Shown here one piece after another: positions 35,609 through 44,766 of a stretch of DNA of 64,000 bases. Under the pieces are notes generated by a model, which was not told where the DNA came from, made no database searches, and was given only the letters and a program-made list of their open reading frames with translations. The stretch is from Synergistaceae bacterium. GTDB taxonomy: Bacteria; Synergistota; Synergistia; Synergistales; Aminobacteriaceae. Within the stretch, counting starts at the first letter, position 1, and every line of letters starts with the position of its first letter. The stretch is from NCBI GenBank assembly GCA_017405525.1, contig JAFRAH010000010.1, positions 124,001-188,000 on the forward strand, in the 5' to 3' direction. Both the position numbers and the translations under genes were made by a program.

Positions 35609-36443
35609 GTTGAGCTGACATACTCAGACCATGAGCCACTGGGGAACATGCGGACGAAATTCCTCAACGATATATTTTTCCCGGCGTTTGAACGTGAATC
35701 ACATGGCCGGATAAAGATTACCCCCCACTGGAACGCCAAAATCTCAACGGGTTATGATGCGCTGAAGTCGTTACGTTCCGGGAGTGCTGACATGGCCGTA
35801 GTCGTCCCCGAATACTGCATGAAGGATTTGCGCCTTCACCAGCTCTTCAAGAGTTTCCCTGCAGGCCCAGAAGGTCAGGAACAGGTAGAGTTCTTCAACG
35901 GGCAGAGATGGAGGAGTGCTAGTTTCTGGCACAAGGATTTTCTCGCCAATGCCGGGGCTGAACCAGTAACCATGCCATGGGGGCCTGGAGTGTCTGAGGC
36001 TCTCAATGACGGAAGGCTTGACGGCCTCATCGTGAACATTGACAGCGGCTATGGTCGCGTAGCACGCCGCAAGGCACATCAATGCACACAAGCCTGCTCC
36101 CCACATACTGACATCACCAAAATTGTGGCTCGGCCATGAGTACATCATAGCGTTGAACAAAACAGTGTGGGACAGCCTAAGCACTGAGGACAAGGAGGCG
36201 TTCACGAGGGCGGCAGAAAGTTCGTACTCAGTTCTTGGCGGGGTAATGAGCGAGTCGTTCGCACGGCAGGTTGAGACTCTCAGGGCTGACGGTGCTGACG
36301 TTAGGCTGATGACTGATGACGAGGTGGCCTACTGGGAGCGCGCTACGGATTACCGCAACGTCCAAGCAAAATGGATTGGCGGCTAGGACATTGACGGCAT
36401 CGGTGAAGTACTTGAAGCAATAAGGAGGGTATTAGCGAGGTGA
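35609..36443 (+). pseudogene. Decayed TRAP-transporter solute receptor (DctP type), fused to the hydrolase remnant
   Basis: Without a signal peptide or start codon, the frame runs on from the hydrolase remnant: an ORF from 35405 to 36139 reads the hydrolase C-terminus straight into TYSDHEPLG, KITPHWNAKIS and SGSADMAVVVPEY, typical of DctP-family receptors. Around 36055-36070 the frame shifts; the next frame gives INAHKPAPHILTSPKLWLGH and EYIIALNKTVWDSL, ending at TAG 36384-36386. After this stop the same frame still reads DIDGIGEVLEAIRRVLAR to TGA 36441-36443. No membrane (DctQ/DctM) partners are present. It is a hybrid made by deletion and then decay. Confidence 0.82.
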
Positions 36444-36832
36444 GCAGGGCATATGATTTCCTCGAACAGTGCGAGTTATATGAAGGCCAATCCCAACATA
36501 GGGCTTGTAGGTTTCAGCAAAGGGCAGCTGTGTTCGGAATGGAGATAGTCAGGGCAGAACTTCACAGCCCCGGCGACAAGGTTGAGGACATTACAGGGGA
36601 GGACTAGGAGATGCCTGAACTCATGGATGTACCCTGCGAGGCTGATACTTTACCCCGGTAAACGGAAGCATGTAACACTTTGCGTGGGAATTTATGGCTC
36701 ATACCTTCAGCTGCCGTTCAAACGTTAATCGTAATAAGCAGGCCCTGCGGAAAACGTGAGGCTTGTTTTCTTGTGCCTGTGATACAATTTCACAATCATT
36801 CATAATATTTTCAGGGAGGCTGAGATTCTAAA
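36444..36832 (+). other. Non-coding, degenerate stretch before speD
   Basis: No open gene is found here. The fragments SYMKANPNIGLVGFSKG and FGMEIVRAELHSPGDKVEDI can be read in two different frames and look like pieces of a former coding gene, the second faintly like a flavodoxin end. The closing part, from about 36740, is A+T-rich and leads into the speD ribosome site (AGGGAGG at 36814-36820). I see no clear promoter or RNA. Confidence 0.4.
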
Positions 36833-37246
36833 TTGTCCCCTAAAGGTGTTCACTATATCGTTGAAGTTTCCGGCTGTGATGAAACAATCACCAACGTAAC
36901 CAAACTTCAGGATATTCTCGTTGAGGCCGCCAACCGTGCACATGCTCAGGTCTGGTCGGTGTCGTTCAACAGGTTTCCCCCCAATGGAGTAAGCGGAGTA
37001 GTAGTAATCAGTGAGTCGCATCTTTCCTGCCACACATGGCCCGAAGTCAACTATATGGCTCTGGACATCTACACATGCGGTGCTCACACTGAGCCTATGA
37101 TTGCGGTTGATTACGTCCTCGAAAAGGTCAGAGCATCTCACATTCATGTTACGGAGATTACTCGCGGGCTTGATGACAACGACGAGAAATATTACCACTC
37201 GTTCATCACATGGGAGGAAGACAGGAAGGACGGCCTCAAGCAATGA
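36833..37246 (+). CDS. speD: S-adenosylmethionine decarboxylase proenzyme
   Basis: This makes decarboxylated SAM, the aminopropyl donor for spermidine. It is the short bacterial/archaeal class: 137 residues with the self-cleavage site in ISESHLSCHTWPE, where Glu61-Ser62 is cut to create the pyruvoyl group. His67 and Cys82 align with the known catalytic His68 and Cys83 of the Thermotoga enzyme. It starts with TTG 36833. Spermidine synthase is not in the window. The stop overlaps the downstream esterase start (ATGA). Confidence 0.93.
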   Translation: MSPKGVHYIVEVSGCDETITNVTKLQDILVEAANRAHAQVWSVSFNRFPPNGVSGVVVISESHLSCHTWPEVNYMALDIYTCGAHTEPMIAVDYVLEKVRASHIHVTEITRGLDDNDEKYYHSFITWEEDRKDGLKQ

Positions 37247-38175
37247 AGCGTCTCATACTCACGGCAATATTGCTCCTTATCGCGTCATCATGTTACGCGG
37301 CATCTTCAGCAGATGAGAATTTCCACTCAGGCAGGGAAGAAAGCTCAAGCCTCTACCACCCCGACAAGTCAGATGATGAGGAACTGGCAGCACTAATCAC
37401 GGAATACGTCCCCAAGTTCAAGCTCAGGACATACAGCGACGACGTTACGGGCAAGGCAATAAAATACAGCATATACCTTCCTGATGGCTACTCTGCAGAG
37501 AAGAAATATCCCGTTGTCTTCTTCATTGCTGACGGGAGCGCGGCAGGTAAAGCCCCGGAGTTCTCACTCACCCAAGGCTACGGTGGGCTAATCTGGTGCA
37601 GGAATGACTGCGTGGTTATCGTCCCGTCGTATCCTGAAGTAGTGCTCGATGACCATAACGGCTTCGTGTTGAGCGACTACGTGGAGATTACCGGGCGTTT
37701 CGTGGATTACGCCGTGAAGAATTACAGCATTGACGAAAAGCGCGTGTATGCCACAGGGCAGTCTATGGGTTGCATGACGCTGCTGGTTCTTGCGGCAAAG
37801 AACACAGGGATGTTCACGGCCTGCCTCTTCGTTTCGGGACAGTGGGACATTAACGCGTTGAGGGGGCTGACAGTCCAGCGGTTTATCTACGTAGCCTCAG
37901 CAGGAGACCCTAAAGCCTCAGCAGGTCAGCAGGAAGTGATAGACATGTTCAGGTCTGGAGGAGTGCCCTATGCGTCATACGTGAACATCAACGCCAAGAA
38001 TACCGGCCTCACAATCCCCGGCAACCACCCCCAGAGCTTCATCACGTTCAAGGAGAAATCAACGCTCCCGGAAGGAACAGAAGGGACTTACTCGGAGCAC
38101 ATGACATCATTCGATTATGCCTACAGGATAAAGTCAGTAAGGGAATGGCTTTTATCGCAGGTGAAAGGAGACTAA
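37243..38175 (+). CDS. Exported esterase/alpha-beta hydrolase
   Basis: The 310-residue protein has a signal peptide (1-19, ASSCYA), then an alpha/beta-hydrolase resembling feruloyl-esterase/PHB-depolymerase-like and prolyl-oligopeptidase-like lipoyl esterases. Seen: YSIYLPDGYSAEKKYPVVFF, the nucleophile in GQSMGCMT, and a late PGNHPQSF His. The natural substrate is unknown. The frame opens at 37210, but ATG 37243 overlaps the speD stop and begins the signal peptide. It sits between speD and metF with 7 bases before metF, so co-transcription is likely. Confidence 0.82.
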   Translation: MKRLILTAILLLIASSCYAASSADENFHSGREESSSLYHPDKSDDEELAALITEYVPKFKLRTYSDDVTGKAIKYSIYLPDGYSAEKKYPVVFFIADGSAAGKAPEFSLTQGYGGLIWCRNDCVVIVPSYPEVVLDDHNGFVLSDYVEITGRFVDYAVKNYSIDEKRVYATGQSMGCMTLLVLAAKNTGMFTACLFVSGQWDINALRGLTVQRFIYVASAGDPKASAGQQEVIDMFRSGGVPYASYVNINAKNTGLTIPGNHPQSFITFKEKSTLPEGTEGTYSEHMTSFDYAYRIKSVREWLLSQVKGD

Positions 38176-38182
38176 CTCACTA

Positions 38183-39070
38183 ATGGATAACTTTTTCGAC
38201 AAGCTCGCGCCAAGCTACACGTTCGAGATTTTCCCGCCCAAAGGAAACAAGAGCACCGAAGGCACCTACGGGGTAATAGACAGCCTCGTGAGCTTCAACC
38301 CGGACCTAATCAGCGTAACCTACGGGGCAGGAGGCTCAAGCCGCGACAACACCGTAGAGATTGCTTCAGGGATACAGAACCGCTACCACACATGCGGGGT
38401 TGCACACCTGACCTGCGTGGGGACAACTAGGGCCGAAATCAAGGCTATACTCGACCAGCTCAAGGCCAACAACGTCCGCAATGTCCTTGCACTTCGTGGC
38501 GACCTTCCTGCGGGGGCTGAACTTGGGGACTTCAAGCACGCTTCGGAGCTGATTGCGTTCATTCACGAGGAATACGGCGACGACTTCGACATTTTCGCGG
38601 CCTGCTACCCTGAGAAACACCCGGAGGCAAAATCAGTTGATGATGACCTCCACTACTTGAAGGAAAAATGCAAGCTCGGAGTGAAGGGGTTAATCTCACA
38701 GCTATTCTTCGACAACGATATATTCTGCTCATGGCGTGAACGTGCCCGTGCGATGGGAATAACACAGCCCATCATAGCGGGGATAATGCCCATAACTGCG
38801 GCGGCTCAGATTCCGAAGGTTGTCGAGATGTGCGGTGCGTCAGTCCCTGAGAGAGTGAGGCGTTTCGTTGATGCATACGGCCATCATCAGGGAGCGGTGA
38901 AGGAGGCAGGGATAGCCTATGCCACCGAGCAGATCATTGACCTTCTTGCGCGGGGGGTTGAGGGTATTCATCTTTACACGATGAACCAGGCTGATACCGT
39001 CAGGCGCATTGATGCCGGTATACGTTCGGTGCTCTACACTAAGCGTTATGCAGTTCGTTCCGACGGATAA
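38183..39070 (+). CDS. metF: 5,10-methylenetetrahydrofolate reductase
   Basis: This flavoenzyme makes methyl-tetrahydrofolate for methionine synthesis. Seen: the N-terminal FEIFPPKG, SVTYGAGGSSRD, HLTCVG, NVLALRGDLP, and GLISQLFFDND. The 295 residues match. The downstream gene starts inside it (23-base overlap) and encodes the methionine synthase activation protein, so the two are made together. Confidence 0.94.
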   Translation: MDNFFDKLAPSYTFEIFPPKGNKSTEGTYGVIDSLVSFNPDLISVTYGAGGSSRDNTVEIASGIQNRYHTCGVAHLTCVGTTRAEIKAILDQLKANNVRNVLALRGDLPAGAELGDFKHASELIAFIHEEYGDDFDIFAACYPEKHPEAKSVDDDLHYLKEKCKLGVKGLISQLFFDNDIFCSWRERARAMGITQPIIAGIMPITAAAQIPKVVEMCGASVPERVRRFVDAYGHHQGAVKEAGIAYATEQIIDLLARGVEGIHLYTMNQADTVRRIDAGIRSVLYTKRYAVRSDG

Positions 39071-39647
39071 GCTGATCACCGATGCCCTGCGCTATATGCG
39101 TGTTCCTCCTGAAGGCCGCAATGACGAGTTAGTCCGTACTGTCTGCGAGGCTTTCGGGAGGCTTGAGGGCTTCATCACTCCCCGCTGTGTCTGGGGGAGG
39201 TTTCACGTTGTCCACTTTGACGGCGGAATTGAGCTTGAGGGCGCGTACATCTACAGCAACGACATAGCGAGGCTCACTGCCAGGAGTGATGAGTGCTACT
39301 TACTGGCGGCAACGTTAGGCCATGAGACCGACCGGCAGATTACCCTTGCGCAGAACAGGAACATGCTTGATGGGCTTGCGCTTGATGCGTGTGCTAGTGT
39401 TCGGATTGACGCATACATTGACCAGTTCATGAGGAGCGAGATTGTTCCGGGACTTCGTGAGAATGAGCACATGACTTCGAGATTCAGCCCCGGTTATGGC
39501 GACCTGAGCATGAATGTTACTGAGGACATTATAGCCATCCTCAACGCCACGAAAAGAATCGGCCTCAGTGTTACGCGTTCACTGATGATGTCGCCGGTTA
39601 AGTCAGTTACAGCAATAACAGGTCTCTTTTCCCGGACTGCCGCGTAA
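39048..39647 (+). CDS. Cobalamin-dependent methionine synthase activation-domain protein
   Basis: This is a stand-alone 199-residue version of the MetH reactivation domain, which binds SAM to remethylate oxidised cobalamin. Seen: AATLGHETDRQI, LDACASVRIDAYID, the SAM-binding motif RFSPGYGDL, and KRIGLSVTRSLMMSPVKSV. In full-length MetH this domain is at the C-terminus; a split form is known in several anaerobes. The frame is open from 39009; ATG 39048 is chosen because it begins the protein cleanly inside metF. The MetH catalytic part is not in the window. Confidence 0.88.
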   Translation: MQFVPTDKLITDALRYMRVPPEGRNDELVRTVCEAFGRLEGFITPRCVWGRFHVVHFDGGIELEGAYIYSNDIARLTARSDECYLLAATLGHETDRQITLAQNRNMLDGLALDACASVRIDAYIDQFMRSEIVPGLRENEHMTSRFSPGYGDLSMNVTEDIIAILNATKRIGLSVTRSLMMSPVKSVTAITGLFSRTAA

Positions 39648-39680
39648 AAAAATACACCCCCCGAAATTCAACGGGAGGTG
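39646..39680 (-). terminator. Rho-independent terminator after carB
   Basis: A 9-bp stem with one G-T wobble (39655-39663 with 39672-39680, 8-base loop) is followed on the minus strand by TATTTTTTT. It ends the polA-carB transcript just after the carB stop. Confidence 0.82.
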
Positions 39681-39697
39681 CTGAAATTTCACTTGTC

Positions 39698-42600
39698 CTA
39701 GTGTATCAGGCTGTGCCATTCCTTTATGCTCTTGAGTGAGATATTCTCCTGACCTCTTGCCTTAACGGTCATAATCCCGTCAATCGCAGCATCAGCCCCC
39801 GCAAGCGTCGTAATGTAGGGTATCCCTGCCTTCACTGCCCCGCGTCTGAGTGCACTTCCTGTCTTCGTGAATGCCTTTTCGCGCGGTGTGTTGATGACGA
39901 GCTGGACTTGACCGTTGATGATGTGGTCGAGAACGTCAGGACGGCCGGGCTCAATCTTCGAGCACTCAACACCTGCAGACCTGAGAGCGTCATACGTTCC
40001 TTCGGTGGCGATAATCCTGAACCCTGCGTACTGGTACTTCATGGCAATCTGGGCAATGTCCTTCTTGTCCCTGTCGCTCACAGCAATTAACACCGTTCCG
40101 TTCATCGGGAGCTTTGCATTTGCTGCCTCTTCAGCCTTGAAGAACGCCTCGCCGGGCATTGACGCAAGACCCAAGACCTCACCTGTTGAGCGCATTTCAG
40201 GCCCAAGTACCGGGTCAACTTCCTGGAACATGTTGAACGGGAAAACAGCCTCCTTCACGCCGTAGTAGGGGATTACCCTCTCGCCAAGAGCCTCAAGGGG
40301 TGAAGGTCTGCCTGTGAGTTCCTGAGTTATTGCCTCGACAGCAAGGGGAACCATACGGATTCCGCAGACCTTTGAGACCAGCGGTACGGTACGCGATGCA
40401 CGAGGATTAGCCTCAAGTACGAACACCTTGCCGTTCTCGATGGCATACTGAATGTTCATGAGGCCGACTACATGCATTGCCTCAGCGATTTTCCGGGTGT
40501 AGTCCTTTATGGTGGCCAGAGCTTCGGGGGTTATGTGCCTTGACGGGAGTATACACGCAGAATCTCCCGAATGGATTCCCGCAAGCTCTATGTGCTCCAT
40601 CACCGCAGGAACGTAGGCATGAACGCCGTCGCATATAGCATCAGCCTCACACTCTAAGGCATGGTTGAGGAAACGGTCAATCAGTATTGGCCTGTCAGGA
40701 GTTACGCCCACAGCCGCCCTAACGTAGCTCTCCAAGCTCGCCTCATCGTAGACGATCTCCATTCCGCGCCCCCCAAGAACATATGACGGCCTCACCATGA
40801 CAGGATAACCTATCCTTGACGCTACGGAATGAGCCTCCTCAAGTGTTGCCGCCATACCTGACTCAGGCATGGGGATATTCAGGCTGTCCATCACTGACTT
40901 GAAGCGTCCCCTGTCCTCCGCAAGGTCTATGATCTCCGGGGAAGTTCCGAGTATCTTCACACCGTTGCGTTCAAGCTCTGATGCCAAGTTAAGGGGTGTC
41001 TGTCCTCCGAACTGTGCGATTACACCAACAGGCTTTTCCTCCCTGTAGATGCTAAGAACGTCCTCAAGGGTTAAGGGCTCAAAGTAGAGCTTGTCGGAAG
41101 TGTCGTAGTCTGTCGAGACAGTTTCAGGGTTGCAGTTCACTATGATGGTCTCAAAGCCGAGCTTCTTGAGGGACTGCGCGGCATGTACACAGCAATAATC
41201 GAACTCGATACCCTGCCCGATCCTGTTGGGGCCGCCTCCGAGTATCATGACTTTCTTGCGCGATGATACCTTGTTGCCGCCGGTGAGGGGGTTGTAGCTG
41301 GAGTAGTAATATGCCCCGTCCTCAGTGCCGCTGACGTGAACGCCCTCCCAGTGTTCGAGGATGCCCAGTGCCTCTCTGTGTTCACGTATGGACTGCTCAG
41401 GAACTCCCAGCAGCATGGCCAAGTACCTGTCAGAGAACCCGTCCTTCTTTGCCTGCAATAACACGTCATCAGGAAGAGCCCTGCCCTTAAAGGTGATTAT
41501 GTGTTCCTCCTCGTCAACAAGTGCCTTGAACTCCTCAAGGAAATACGCCTTAACGTGTGTCAGGTTATGGATTTCCTCAACAGTTGCACCTTTGCGCAAC
41601 GCCTCATAGATCACAAAATATCTCTCGCTTGTGGGATAAGCCAGCATCTTCAGGAGCTCATCTTTCGTCAGCTCATGGAAATTCTTGGCGAAACCCAAGC
41701 CGTACCTGTCCTTTTCGAGTGAACGTATGGCCTTCTGTACAGCCTCGCGGAAATTCTTCCCGATGCTCATTACCTCACCGACCGCCCGCATCTGAGTCCC
41801 CAGCTTGTCCTGAACACCCTTGAACTTCTCGAATGCCCAGCGCGCAAACTTAATCACAACGTAATCGCCGCCGGGAGTGTACTTGTCGAGAGTGCCATAT
41901 TTCCCGCAATGAATATCGCTGAGTGAGAGACCCGCCGCAAGTTTCGCCGAGACAAGGGCAATCGGAAACCCAGTAGCCTTTGACGCAAGAGCACTTGAAC
42001 GCGATGTTCGGGGGTTAATCTCGATGACTATAACGCGCCCGGTCTTGGGGTCATGCGCGAACTGTACGTTAGTCCCGCCGATTACGCCGATGTGCTCAAC
42101 GATACGGTAGGCCATCTCCTGAAGACGTGCCTGTAGTTCCGGGGAAATCGTGAGCATTGGGGCAGCGCAGAATGAATCGCCCGTGTGTACTCCCATAGGG
42201 TCAATGTTCTCGATGAAGCAGACGGTGATCATGTTGTTGTCCTTGTCGCGGACTACCTCAAGTTCGAGCTCCTCCCAGCCCAGCACTGACTCCTCAACGA
42301 GTACCTGATGCACTATGCTGGCCTGAAGTCCCCTCTCGCAGACTACGCGCAGTTCCTCGCGGTTGTAGACCAGTCCGCCGCCCGCACCTCCCATAGTGTA
42401 GGCTGGCCTGAGAACGACGGGATAGCCCAGCTCCTCAGCAATGCCCAGTGCCTCATCAACCGAATACGCAACCTGTGAGCGTGCCATGTCGATACTCAGG
42501 CTCTGCATTGTCTTCTTGAACTCTACCCTGTCTTCACCGCGCTCTATTGCGTCAGCTTGGACACCTATCACCTGGACGTTGTACTTGGCCAATATCCCGG

Positions 42601-42922
42601 ACTTGCTGAGTTCGGCGCAAAGGTTGAGGCCTGACTGCCCCCCAAGGTTAGGGAGGAGGGCATCAGGTCTTTCACGGGCTATTATGGCTTCGAGGCGTTC
42701 GGGGTTCAGCGGCTCAATGTAGGTTATGTCCGCCATTTCAGGATCAGTCATGATTGTGGCGGGGTTGGAGTTCACGAGGACAATCTCATATCCCAATGAA
42801 CGCAGAGCCTTGCACGCCTGAGTTCCCGAATAGTCGAACTCGCAAGCCTGACCTATCACTATTGGCCCTGAGCCGATAATCAATATTTTGTGTATGTCTG
42901 TGCGCTGTGGTGCTGTTGCCAT
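39698..42922 (-). CDS. carB: Carbamoyl-phosphate synthase large subunit
   Basis: This enzyme makes carbamoyl phosphate for pyrimidines and arginine. It has the duplicated ATP-grasp layout: N-half with IGSGPIVIGQACEFDYSGTQA and the EEL domain, C-half with ILGGGPNRIGQGIEFDYCCVHA, then a C-terminal MGS-like allosteric domain with VLIAVSDRDKKDI and TEGTYDALRSAG. About 1075 residues, as usual. Start: ATG 42922, or TTG 42928 two codons earlier, both after AGGAAG. carA is not next to it. No attenuator or pyrimidine regulatory hairpin was visible upstream. Confidence 0.96.
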   Translation of the reverse strand: MATAPQRTDIHKILIIGSGPIVIGQACEFDYSGTQACKALRSLGYEIVLVNSNPATIMTDPEMADITYIEPLNPERLEAIIARERPDALLPNLGGQSGLNLCAELSKSGILAKYNVQVIGVQADAIERGEDRVEFKKTMQSLSIDMARSQVAYSVDEALGIAEELGYPVVLRPAYTMGGAGGGLVYNREELRVVCERGLQASIVHQVLVEESVLGWEELELEVVRDKDNNMITVCFIENIDPMGVHTGDSFCAAPMLTISPELQARLQEMAYRIVEHIGVIGGTNVQFAHDPKTGRVIVIEINPRTSRSSALASKATGFPIALVSAKLAAGLSLSDIHCGKYGTLDKYTPGGDYVVIKFARWAFEKFKGVQDKLGTQMRAVGEVMSIGKNFREAVQKAIRSLEKDRYGLGFAKNFHELTKDELLKMLAYPTSERYFVIYEALRKGATVEEIHNLTHVKAYFLEEFKALVDEEEHIITFKGRALPDDVLLQAKKDGFSDRYLAMLLGVPEQSIREHREALGILEHWEGVHVSGTEDGAYYYSSYNPLTGGNKVSSRKKVMILGGGPNRIGQGIEFDYCCVHAAQSLKKLGFETIIVNCNPETVSTDYDTSDKLYFEPLTLEDVLSIYREEKPVGVIAQFGGQTPLNLASELERNGVKILGTSPEIIDLAEDRGRFKSVMDSLNIPMPESGMAATLEEAHSVASRIGYPVMVRPSYVLGGRGMEIVYDEASLESYVRAAVGVTPDRPILIDRFLNHALECEADAICDGVHAYVPAVMEHIELAGIHSGDSACILPSRHITPEALATIKDYTRKIAEAMHVVGLMNIQYAIENGKVFVLEANPRASRTVPLVSKVCGIRMVPLAVEAITQELTGRPSPLEALGERVIPYYGVKEAVFPFNMFQEVDPVLGPEMRSTGEVLGLASMPGEAFFKAEEAANAKLPMNGTVLIAVSDRDKKDIAQIAMKYQYAGFRIIATEGTYDALRSAGVECSKIEPGRPDVLDHIINGQVQLVINTPREKAFTKTGSALRRGAVKAGIPYITTLAGADAAIDGIMTVKARGQENISLKSIKEWHSLIH

Positions 42923-42945
42923 GTACAAATCACTTCCTGTGTTGC

Positions 42946-44682
42946 TTATTGCTGGTCTGCTGAAATTTCCGTTGTTGTTTCGGGTATAACTTCCTGAGAT
43001 ACTGGCTCGGTCTCAGGCTCAACTACTGCCGGTGCTTCGGGCTCTGGTTCATCCTGAACTTCGGGGGTAACCTCCTGAGATGTTGCCTCAGTCTCAGGCT
43101 CAACTACTGCCGGTGCTTCTGGTGCTGGTTCATCCTGAACTTCGGGGGTAACCTCCTGAGATGTTGCCTCAGTCTCAGGCTCAACTACTGCCGGTGCTTC
43201 GGGCTCTGTCTCCTCCTGAACTTCGGGGGTAACCTCCTGAGATGTTGGCTCGGTCTCAGGCTCAACTACTGCCGGTGCTTCGGGCTCTGGTTCATCCTGA
43301 GCTTCCGGGGTAGCCTCCTGAGATGTTGGCTCGGTCTCAGGCTCAACTACTGCCGGTGCTTCTGGTTCATCCTGAACTTCCGGGCTAACCTCCTCTGAAA
43401 CCGTCTCAATCTCGACAACGGCGGGGGTATCTTCTGAGGTCTCCTCAATCACTATCACTGAAGGGGTCTCCTCAAGGTCCGGATCATCAGGAACTTCGGG
43501 AACTTCGGGCTCATCGCTCCCAATTATCGCAATGTCCTCCGACACTTCAGGCTCTTCGTCCGTGCTCACTTCTTCAAGCGTCATCTGATAGGCCGGTTCA
43601 TCCCTGCTTACCTCGTTAATCAGTATATCAGGGACTATGTCGGCTGAAGGTGTATTGTCCTGAGACACAACAGGGCTCGCAAATAATTCCTCGTCATTGA
43701 TCACTACATTGGCCTTCTGCCTGAGTGATGCCTCATAGGCCGTCAGCCTGTTGCGTTCCTCCTGCTGGTTCAGTAGGGAGTGAATGTCATTGCTGACCTC
43801 AACATACGGCGTTACGCTAGCATCAACGTGTGCTGTCTTCAGGGCAACGGCATAATCCGCGCTCGACATCTCGAATACATCGCTGACCTTCCCGACATCA
43901 AGCGAGGCAAGTACGCTCAATGTCCCAAAGCTGAAACTGCTTGACGGGAGGAAAACGGGCGACTTCGTGATATTGATTACGTCCATTGAGGCCAGCGAAT
44001 CACCTGAAGCCAGAACGTCCCAATTTTCACCGCCTGCTATCCTTGCACGGAATGCCTCAGCATCTTCCTTCTTGTTGAAGTCGGCCATGTGGATATTCCA
44101 GCCTTCGGGCCTGCTGTAGATTATGTTCTTCATGGTGTCGTAGAACTTCAACGCCGCATCCTCACTCACCGTAACCTGACCTATCGCCTCCTGAATCAGC
44201 CTTTCAGCCGCCATCTGACGCGCCAAGTTCCTCTTGTAGTCCTCCTGCCGAATGCCTGAGTTCGCCAAGACCTGATAGAACGCCTCACGTGTCGGGTAAT
44301 ACCTGTCAGCATATGCCTTCATGGCCTGGTCTGCCTCAGCGTCGGTAACACGTATTCCCTTCTCCTCGACTTCCTTCGCCAGCTGAGCCTCAAGTATCGC
44401 CTGGTCAAGAACTGCCCTGTAGATTGCAGGCATATCGATTGATGCCATGCTCCTTGTGCTGTAGGTGTTGAGGTAGTTCCTCAGCCTCTGTTCAAGCTCC
44501 GAACGCATAAGTGAACGCCCGTTGATCTGGGCAACCTCGTAATCACTCATTGAGCCGTCAGGATTCCGACCGGGAGTCCTTCTTGTGCTCCTGCCCTCGT
44601 ACATCAGGAACGTCGAAAGCAGGAAGGCCACGACAATAATTGCCATGATCCATTTCATTTGTGTGCGCAGGAATTTCATCAT
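42946..44682 (-). CDS. SurA/PpiD-like periplasmic chaperone with acidic repeat tail
   Basis: The 578-residue protein has an N-terminal membrane anchor (residues 7-28), then a SurA-N-like helical domain (about 50-190: INGRSLMRSELEQRLRNYL, IQEAIGQVTVSEDAALKFY), and a PPIase-like region (about 190-320). A long Glu/Pro/Thr/Val-rich tail follows from about 350, ending in five near-identical 27-residue repeats (25 in the first). Known: PpiD and SurA help outer-membrane or exported proteins fold; typical PpiD proteins have no such tail. The tail probably spans the periplasm or wall, but that is an inference. It lies between polA and carB. Confidence 0.78.
   Translation of the reverse strand: MMKFLRTQMKWIMAIIVVAFLLSTFLMYEGRSTRRTPGRNPDGSMSDYEVAQINGRSLMRSELEQRLRNYLNTYSTRSMASIDMPAIYRAVLDQAILEAQLAKEVEEKGIRVTDAEADQAMKAYADRYYPTREAFYQVLANSGIRQEDYKRNLARQMAAERLIQEAIGQVTVSEDAALKFYDTMKNIIYSRPEGWNIHMADFNKKEDAEAFRARIAGGENWDVLASGDSLASMDVINITKSPVFLPSSSFSFGTLSVLASLDVGKVSDVFEMSSADYAVALKTAHVDASVTPYVEVSNDIHSLLNQQEERNRLTAYEASLRQKANVVINDEELFASPVVSQDNTPSADIVPDILINEVSRDEPAYQMTLEEVSTDEEPEVSEDIAIIGSDEPEVPEVPDDPDLEETPSVIVIEETSEDTPAVVEIETVSEEVSPEVQDEPEAPAVVEPETEPTSQEATPEAQDEPEPEAPAVVEPETEPTSQEVTPEVQEETEPEAPAVVEPETEATSQEVTPEVQDEPAPEAPAVVEPETEATSQEVTPEVQDEPEPEAPAVVEPETEPVSQEVIPETTTEISADQQ
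42985..43383 (-). repeat. In-frame 81-base tandem repeats (five copies)
   Basis: Copies at 42985-43065, 43066-43146, 43147-43227, 43228-43308 and 43309-43383 (75 bases) encode the consensus PEVQDEPEPEAPAVVEPETE plus ATSQEVT. The length per copy is a multiple of 3, so copy number can change without loss of frame. Confidence 0.92.
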
Positions 44683-44766
44683 GATTCACTAAAACCTTCT
44701 CTCTGTAATTTTTTGGGGTACTAAGTAATTCTTATGATTCAGAATTTTAGCACAGACTAAGCAATT

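Noticed and set aside
35256-36386. In-frame TAG codons in the hydrolase/TRAP region as a sign of amber recoding (for example pyrrolysine)
   Set aside because: TAG ends normal genes here (for example dxr, psd), and the region also has frameshifts and a deletion, so it is simply a pseudogene.
36741-36775. Possible hairpin terminator before speD
   Set aside because: The arms (GCC/GGC with mismatches) are too short and poorly paired to support it.
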